Positions 15,966 through 20,476 of a stretch of 20,476 bases of DNA are shown here, in pieces. How positions within the stretch are numbered: the first letter of the stretch is position 1; every line of letters begins with the position of its first letter. Below the pieces are notes generated by a model. It saw only the letters and a program-made list of their open reading frames with translations. It ran no database searches and had not been told where the DNA came from. The DNA is taken from assembly GCA_964493075.1 (NCBI GenBank), contig CAZBNU010000060.1, positions 1-20,476 on the forward strand, given 5' to 3'. The position numbers and the translations under genes are program-made. The stretch is from SLFT01 sp964493075. Its GTDB lineage: Bacteria; Hydrogenedentota; Hydrogenedentia; Hydrogenedentales; CAITNO01.

Positions 15966-17336
15966 ATGACTGGCAAGGAATTATTGTTAAACGCCCTGCA
16001 GCGAATCGAAACGCCGCGAACCCCCTGGTTGCCTTATGTGGGCGTGCATGGCGCGTCCGTGATGGGCATTGGTGGGCGGGAATATTTGGAATCGGCAGCC
16101 TTAATTGCTGATGGCCAGGAAAAAGCCGCCACCCTTTATCGCGCTGACGGCATCCCCGTGGTTTTTGATCTGCAAATGGAAGCCGAGGCGTTGGGCTGCA
16201 ATCTGGCGTGGCCTGAGGACGGCCCGCCGTCGGTGGCTTCTCATCTGCTTACTTCCATCACCGACCTAGGCGCTCTGCCGGAACTCGATTTTTCAAAAGG
16301 GCGGTTTCCCGCTGTTGCTGAGGCGACAGAAACCCTGGTGGCGAGCATCGGCAAGTCTGTTGCAATATACGGCCTTATCGCCGGACCTTTCACGTTGCTA
16401 TCGCACCTGCGCGGCAGTGAACTCTTTCTCGATATGCTCATGAGTCCCGAGGAAACGCTTGCGGCCATGGACTGGTGTGCCGCAACGGCATGCCGCGTTG
16501 CAGAATTCTATCTGAATCACGGCGCTGCTGTTATCGGAATTGTAGACCCCATGATCAGCCAGATTTCCGTGGAACATTTTAACCAGTTTGTAAGCGAACC
16601 CATCAGCCGGGTTGCCGATGTCGCCCATGCACGCAGCGCTTTGGCCTCCCTCTTTGTTTGCGGTGATGCCACACGCAATCTCGAAGCCATGTGCATGACT
16701 CGTTGTGACAACCTGTCAGTGGATGAAAACGTGGACCTGACCCTATTACGCGCGCTGGCCCAAAAACACAACAAGTCCTATGGCGGCAACATTAAACTAA
16801 CCACCGCGCTACTGCTGGGTACCCTGGATGATGCAAAACTGGACGCCATACGCTGCCTGGACGAAGGGGAAGGCCCGGGATTTATTCTCGCACCCGGATG
16901 CGATCTGCCTTTTGCCACGCCACCGGCAAACCTCAGCGCTGCTGCAGACATGGCGCTTGACCCGGAACAACGGGAACTGGCACGGCAAACAGCGCAGTCC
17001 GGAAATATGGACTGGCTGAATGAAGTGGTTTTGCCCGATTATGAAGGGGAGGAGACCGTCATTCTCGATGTCATTACGCTGGACAGCGCTGCGTGTGCGC
17101 CCTGCCAATACATGATGGATGCAGCGCGTGCGGGCGCCGCCCAGGCCAACGCGCCGGTCACGGTAAATGAACACAAGATCAAACGGCGTGAAGGCATCGG
17201 CGTCATGTGCCGACTGGACGTAAAAAATGTGCCCACCATCTGCGTGGACGGTAAGCCGGTATTTATCTCCATCATCCCCGACACCAATACCCTGGTGGAA
17301 ACCATCGAAAAGCGCTATGCAGAGAAAAGGAAGTGA
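15966..17336 (+). CDS. uroporphyrinogen decarboxylase-like (MtaA/CmuA type) protein fused to a C-terminal thioredoxin-like domain
   Basis: Residues 1-350 form a UroD-fold domain of the methylcobamide methyltransferase kind (start MTGKELLLNAL; YRADGIPVVFDLQMEAEALG; GPFTLLSHLRG; IGIVDPMISQIS; FVCGDATRNL; GFILAPGCDLPFATP). In MtaA/MtbA zinc is held by H-x-C and a later Cys. Here both Cys are kept (Cys232, Cys312), but the His place is Phe230. Residues about 362-456 form a thioredoxin/glutaredoxin-like domain with CAPC (Cys377, Cys380) and a cis-Pro segment NVPTICVDGK (Pro423). The frame is open back to 15795, but AGGA lies 8 nt before the ATG at 15966, where the family normally begins, so 456 aa is preferred. 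It is probably a cytoplasmic methyl-transfer or corrinoid-related enzyme. It is not true HemE, which lacks such a tail. No corrinoid-protein gene is next to it. Confidence 0.85.
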   Translation: MTGKELLLNALQRIETPRTPWLPYVGVHGASVMGIGGREYLESAALIADGQEKAATLYRADGIPVVFDLQMEAEALGCNLAWPEDGPPSVASHLLTSITDLGALPELDFSKGRFPAVAEATETLVASIGKSVAIYGLIAGPFTLLSHLRGSELFLDMLMSPEETLAAMDWCAATACRVAEFYLNHGAAVIGIVDPMISQISVEHFNQFVSEPISRVADVAHARSALASLFVCGDATRNLEAMCMTRCDNLSVDENVDLTLLRALAQKHNKSYGGNIKLTTALLLGTLDDAKLDAIRCLDEGEGPGFILAPGCDLPFATPPANLSAAADMALDPEQRELARQTAQSGNMDWLNEVVLPDYEGEETVILDVITLDSAACAPCQYMMDAARAGAAQANAPVTVNEHKIKRREGIGVMCRLDVKNVPTICVDGKPVFISIIPDTNTLVETIEKRYAEKRK

Positions 17337-17338
17337 GG

Positions 17339-17383
17339 TACGTAGGATAAGTAGGATTGGTAGGACGTGTAGGACGGAGAGAT
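17339..17383. repeat. 9-bp tandem repeat array (4 units plus a decayed one) between convergent genes
   Basis: Units TACGTAGGA, TAAGTAGGA, TTGGTAGGA and CGTGTAGGA are in exact 9-bp register with an invariant GTAGGA. They start 3 nt after the methyltransferase stop. TAGGATA (17343-17349) can pair with TATCCTA (17390-17396), the latter overlapping the stop of the facing gene. A weaker relative lies at 5826-5862. Confidence 0.75.
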
Positions 17384-17393
17384 AGTGTCTATC

Positions 17394-18421
17394 CTATTCA
17401 CCGATGCAATACAAATGGGTTGCCGTGCGTAGATATAGCCGATTGCCGGACACCGCAATGGATGAAAGGGTATAGGCCTGGTCCAGTTTGTTGACGGCCA
17501 ATTCCTTGTATTCCGAACCGGCGGTCAGCACCGTAGTAACGGCATCTTCGTTCGTGATGTAAATCTTCCCATCCGCCACCAGCGGCGAAGCGCTCACCAC
17601 GCCTCGGGCAGTTCGTTCCGGGCCCCATATAATCTTTCCGGTGGNNNNNNNNNNNNNNNNNNNNNNNNNNNNNNNNNNNNNNNNNNNNNNNNNNNNNNNN
17701 NNNNNNNNNNNNNNNNNNNNNNNNNNNNNNNNNNNNNNNNNNNNTCTGTGGGACGCTCCACCTTCCAGCGCACCTCGCCGGAAGTCCCGTCAAAGGCAAC
17801 CAAATAAGAAGGGTCGTCTGTATTGAAACCATGCAACACCTGCACAATCACCATGCCATCATACAACAACGGTGAAGAGCCATATCCAAACTGCTGCCCG
17901 AACGCACCGTATTTTTCCTGGAGGTCAAAACGCCATAAGGGATCGCCATCCACGGTAAACGCTGCCAGCATGCCGGTGCCCGTCATAGCCCATACATGTG
18001 TGCCGTCTGTTACCGGCGAAGGCGACGAGTCGTTCTGCTTATTGATATTCTCATTGCCCGTATCCAGGCCCCGCTCCCACAAGACGCTTCCGTCCTTCTT
18101 GTCCAGACACAACAGCAAGACCTGCCCGCCCACAGACGGGCGATCAGCATCAGAGCCATGTCCGCCCTCCTCACCCTTAGACGGCGTCATGATGAATATC
18201 TTGTCGCCCCAGATGACAGGCGTACTGCCGCTCCAGGAAGGCAGAGCCGCTTTCCACACGATATTCTCCGTCTCGCTCCACGAGATCGGTAACCCGGATG
18301 CCTCCACGTAACCTGAAAAATTTGGCCCACGCCACTGCGGCCAGTTTTCATCAGCGACGGCGCCAAAAGCAACAAATACCATCAACATTATTATCGAGGC
18401 CATTGCAGATAACATGCGCAA
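17394..18421 (-). CDS. exported PQQ-like beta-propeller protein, interrupted by an assembly gap
   Basis: The N-terminal part (18421 to 17745) has a Sec signal (MLSAMASIIMLMVFVAFGAVA) followed by ENWPQWRGPNFSG and propeller blades with repeats such as LCLDKKDGSVLWERGL, AFTVDGDPLWRF and VAFDGTSGEVRWKVE. The C-terminal part (17644 to 17394) continues the same fold (GKIIWGPERT, SASPLVADGKIYITNEDA, IAVSGNRLYLRTATHLYCIGE) and ends with TAG. The two parts lie in different frames only because 100 placeholder Ns separate them. About 308 residues are seen; related planctomycete-type proteins are usually 400 or more, so a real piece is missing. The start may be TTG at 18421 (AAAGGA 8 nt upstream) or ATG at 18415. 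It is probably a periplasmic scaffold or sugar/alcohol-related protein of the BamB/PQQ-repeat kind; no enzyme residues can be assigned. Confidence 0.83.
17645..17744. other. assembly gap (100 Ns)
   Basis: Exactly 100 Ns, a usual placeholder for a scaffold gap of unknown size. It lies inside the PQQ-like propeller gene and disrupts its frame. Confidence 0.97.
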
Positions 18422-18724
18422 AGTATAATTCCTTTCATCAGTAATAAATTTTTCTTACCGTATGCTATCGCAACCCTATACAATAGCGCAACAATATCTC
18501 TGCATTTATGGAAATACGGCATATCCCCTTATCACTATGATTACATTAGCAATGGACTGAAGAGAAACATACAGCGCCCTCCTTTTTCGCCATCAGTTAG
18601 GAACTTATCGGCGCAAAACATACGATCAAAAAACGAGAATCTACTCGGTGTGCATACTATGATAGTACGCCTACAAATTCACCCCCCTGGATTGTGGGCA
18701 TAGCCCGCTTTAGGCATCTCTATG
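18422..18724. other. 303-nt AT-rich intergenic region between hemY and the propeller gene
   Basis: It holds the likely hemY terminator (18628-18647), an almost perfect 19-bp palindrome (18652-18670), a GGGC-ATA-GCCC mini-hairpin (about 18697-18708) and, near its left end, the GTATGCTATCG element (18460-18470) also found upstream of the GH109-like gene. On the minus strand TTGCGC, 18 nt, TAGCAT could be a weak promoter for the propeller gene. No open frame with a good ribosome site was seen. Confidence 0.5.
18628..18670 (-). terminator. probable terminator region of hemY
   Basis: Read on the minus strand, a 19-bp near-palindrome (18652-18670, one G-U pair) is followed by a short hairpin CGAG, 6 nt, CTCG (18634-18647) and six T (18628-18633). 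It lies about 55-95 nt after the hemY stop. The T-tract hairpin is short, so confidence is moderate. Confidence 0.55.
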
Positions 18725-20098
18725 TCACCGGTATACAGATTGGAGAATTTTGTCTGTAGCACGTTGGGCAGACACTACGCAGTCATTAAGGCCGATACCA
18801 CGGTATGCATTTCCGGCAATTGCCAGTCCGGGCAAAGCCTGTTCCACTTCCTCGATAATGCACAAACGCTCTTCATGTCCCAGAGTATATTGGGGGATGC
18901 CACCGGGATGGCGATACAGACGCACCAATTCCGGGTCTCCCTGAATCTGGAGCAGGGGATGCAGTTCCCGCTTCATGCAGTCGATTAGTTCGCTGTCGGA
19001 CAAGCCCAGGGCATCGGGATCAGGCGCCCCGCCATACATAACACGGAGCAACACCTTGCCTTCTGGTGCTTCGAAGGGAAAAAGGCTGGAAGTCCAGATG
19101 CATCCCAACAGGCGCAAGTTCTGACCGCGCGGTGCGAGAAAACCAAAGCCGTCCAGCGAATGGCCGACCTGTTTCCGATCATATCCTGCACAGACCACCG
19201 CGATCCCCGCATAGGGAATATCGGCTAGGGCCTGTGAAAGAGACGCGGACAACTCCCGCGTTATGGTTGCTGCAGCATTTGCAGGGGTTGCCATAACCAC
19301 AGCCCGTGTTGTATAGGATTCCCCAGCAGAAGTGCTTACGACAAAACCCTTTTCATACTTTTTTACCATGTCCACCGATACACCATACTGAACCCGGTCG
19401 CCCAACGCCTCCGCCGCTGTTTTGGGCAATACACCGATGCCCCCTTGGAATGTGGTTAACGTGCCCGACGGCCCCATAGGGCTGGCATTTGCCTTTTTTT
19501 TGCGGATGGCGAGCAGAGCCTTGAACAGGCCGCCATAGTCACGTTCCATGGCGACCATGCGCGGAAAACAGTGTTCCATACTTAATTGCCGCGCATCACC
19601 GCCGTAGATACCGAGCACCATGGCGCTCACCATGATGGTAGCCGCTTCCGTGCCAATTCGTCTTGCGGCGAACTGGAATATGGATTCGGGGCTGGTGTCC
19701 TTCTTCTGCGGAATCAGCGGTTCACAACACAAGCGCAGCCGACCAGGAACCGACAGCAGGGGTGAAAAAAAGAATCCCGGCGGCGCTTTCACCTGATGCA
19801 GACGGCCATTGCGATAAACAAAGCGCTTTGCCGCTGTCGTATTGGCTCGTACCAGCTGCGGTGTCATCCCCAGTCGTTCCGCCCAGTTCAGAGTGAGCGG
19901 TTCCCGGTCAAGAAAGCCATTGGAGCCCCAATCCAGAATGAACCCCTCCACAGCGTCACTGCCGGTAGTACCGCCAGGCTGCGAACCCTTCTCAAGGAGG
20001 GTCACGGAATTGGGTCCAAGGGCTTCCGCCAGTAATCCCGCGGCGCATAATCCCGAAACGCCGCCGCCGATGATTATTACTTCCGAATCCATGTGCAT
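18725..20098 (-). CDS. hemY: protoporphyrinogen/coproporphyrinogen oxidase, FAD-dependent (HemY type)
   Basis: This FAD enzyme takes six electrons from protoporphyrinogen IX or coproporphyrinogen III late in haem synthesis. The N-terminus has the FAD dinucleotide fold VIIIGGGVSGLCAAGLL (GxGxxG at 11-16), with Glu36 at the ribose-binding place and PGGTTGSD after it. The C-terminus ends with GLAIAGNAYRGIGLNDCVVSA (about 424-444), the second FAD-binding segment typical of this family. The HPGGIPQYTLGH and GGIGVLPK segments also fit. The length of 457 aa is normal. The start ATG at 20098 has a GGAA about 8 nt upstream; a second ATG lies two codons later. No other haem gene is in the window; the UroD-like gene is of the methyltransferase kind and on the other strand. 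Whether the product is protoporphyrin or coproporphyrin cannot be told. Confidence 0.94.
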   Translation of the reverse strand: MHMDSEVIIIGGGVSGLCAAGLLAEALGPNSVTLLEKGSQPGGTTGSDAVEGFILDWGSNGFLDREPLTLNWAERLGMTPQLVRANTTAAKRFVYRNGRLHQVKAPPGFFFSPLLSVPGRLRLCCEPLIPQKKDTSPESIFQFAARRIGTEAATIMVSAMVLGIYGGDARQLSMEHCFPRMVAMERDYGGLFKALLAIRKKKANASPMGPSGTLTTFQGGIGVLPKTAAEALGDRVQYGVSVDMVKKYEKGFVVSTSAGESYTTRAVVMATPANAAATITRELSASLSQALADIPYAGIAVVCAGYDRKQVGHSLDGFGFLAPRGQNLRLLGCIWTSSLFPFEAPEGKVLLRVMYGGAPDPDALGLSDSELIDCMKRELHPLLQIQGDPELVRLYRHPGGIPQYTLGHEERLCIIEEVEQALPGLAIAGNAYRGIGLNDCVVSAQRATDKILQSVYR

Positions 20099-20255
20099 AT
20101 AGTGTTCCGTTTCGTTCCGTCTGTTTTGTTATTCTCTCGCTATTATCCATCAAGTGGGGCATTCACATAAAATCGTGTTTCTTGCAATGAGCAGTCGTAT
20201 GTGCGGCATTACATGGCAATTGCATCTAGTGCAAGCGTTGCCCGCAATCTGCGCA

Positions 20256-20288
20256 TTTGTAGACGCACAACAAAAGTGCACCTACAAA
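20256..20288 (-). terminator. 13-bp stem-loop downstream of the right-edge gene
   Basis: Arms 20276-20288 and 20256-20268 form 13 pairs around a 7-nt loop (20269-20275). In minus-strand RNA two of the pairs are G-U; in plus-strand RNA the same places would be A-C mismatches. It lies 28 nt after the stop of the right-edge gene. No U-tract follows, so it may be a weak terminator or a 3'-end stabiliser. Confidence 0.55.
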
Positions 20289-20316
20289 GTACATTCTTAT
20301 TGATCGCGGTTCCTGT

Positions 20317-20476
20317 TCAGTTGGGCTCTGGTTCAGGCGCACTATATCGAAGGGCATACATTCTGCTGTGAATGCCCTTTGCGGCGGCTATCAGTTCGGG
20401 GTAAGGTACATCGGCAATGCTGACCAGACCGATGTTATAGTTTTCGCCGTCCAGGGTGCGGCCCGTGGTGGGTTGG
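20317..20476 (-). CDS. C-terminal end of an unknown protein (start beyond right edge)
   Basis: One frame stays open from the window edge to a TGA at 20317-20319, giving 52 C-terminal residues. They read TTGRTLDGENYNIGLVSIAD, then VPYPELIAAAKGIHSRMYAL, and end SAPEPEPN. The other two frames on this strand lack a comparable reading (one meets a stop early). The tail ends in a Pro-Glu run. A stem-loop lies just after the stop. No family is recognised. It is upstream of hemY on the same strand but 218 nt away and separated by the stem-loop, so probably a separate unit. Confidence 0.6.
   Translation of the reverse strand, partial: QPTTGRTLDGENYNIGLVSIADVPYPELIAAAKGIHSRMYALRYSAPEPEPN

Noticed and set aside
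15966..17336. Assignment as true uroporphyrinogen decarboxylase (hemE) because hemY is nearby
   Set aside because: The sequence follows the MtaA/CmuA pattern with Cys ligands and carries a thioredoxin-like tail; hemY is on the other strand and 1.4 kb away.
20226..20294. 22-residue frame on the minus strand ending with KCADCGQRLH, resembling a zinc-ribbon tail
   Set aside because: It runs straight through the 13-bp stem-loop at 20256-20288, has no good ribosome site and is too short for a zinc ribbon; probably chance, at most a gene remnant.

Overview
The window is a 20.5-kb piece of a bacterial chromosome of moderate GC content. It contains one run of 100 Ns (17645-17744), so it comes from a draft or metagenome scaffold. 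No rRNA, tRNA, CRISPR array, transposase or phage gene was seen. Several traits suggest a Gram-negative heterotroph of the Planctomycetes/Lentisphaerae/Hydrogenedentes type: large PKD-domain lipoproteins, linkers rich in Glu-Gly-Glu, a Tat-exported GH109-type oxidoreductase, a PhoPQ-related hydrolase, a PQQ-type propeller protein and an MtaA/UroD-like methyltransferase. This placement is an inference; Candidatus Hydrogenedentota is the favoured guess.

Left part (1-5881), all on the minus strand: a 1312-residue lipoprotein (PKD domain plus C-terminal PhoPQ-activated pathogenicity-related hydrolase) with a candidate promoter upstream and a strong 14-bp hairpin terminator downstream. It is followed by a Tat-exported GH109-like protein, whose stop overlaps by ATGA the start of another exported protein that runs off the left edge.

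Middle (5882-9170), minus strand: an M32 metallocarboxypeptidase followed after 28 nt by thiC. These look co-transcribed, and no TPP riboswitch is visible.

Plus-strand block (9352-14042): a 43-residue hydrophobic peptide made of heptad repeats, an 873-residue PKD lipoprotein with a good sigma70-type promoter, low-complexity linkers and a duplicated four-cysteine module, a hairpin terminator, and a secreted 564-residue protein that looks like a TIM-barrel hydrolase.

Right part (14072-20476): a four-helix membrane protein, a membrane-anchored metallophosphoesterase, a UroD/MtaA-type methyltransferase fused to a thioredoxin-like domain, a PQQ-like propeller protein broken by the assembly gap, a protoporphyrinogen oxidase (hemY), and the C-terminal end of an unknown protein at the right edge.

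Most of the window codes for envelope and polymer-processing functions (lipoproteins, exported hydrolases, peptidase) mixed with cofactor genes (thiC, hemY, a cobamide-type methyltransferase). There is no single large operon. The items most worth a second look are the heptad-repeat peptide, two related 9-bp intergenic repeat arrays, the methyltransferase-thioredoxin fusion, and the two large modular lipoproteins.
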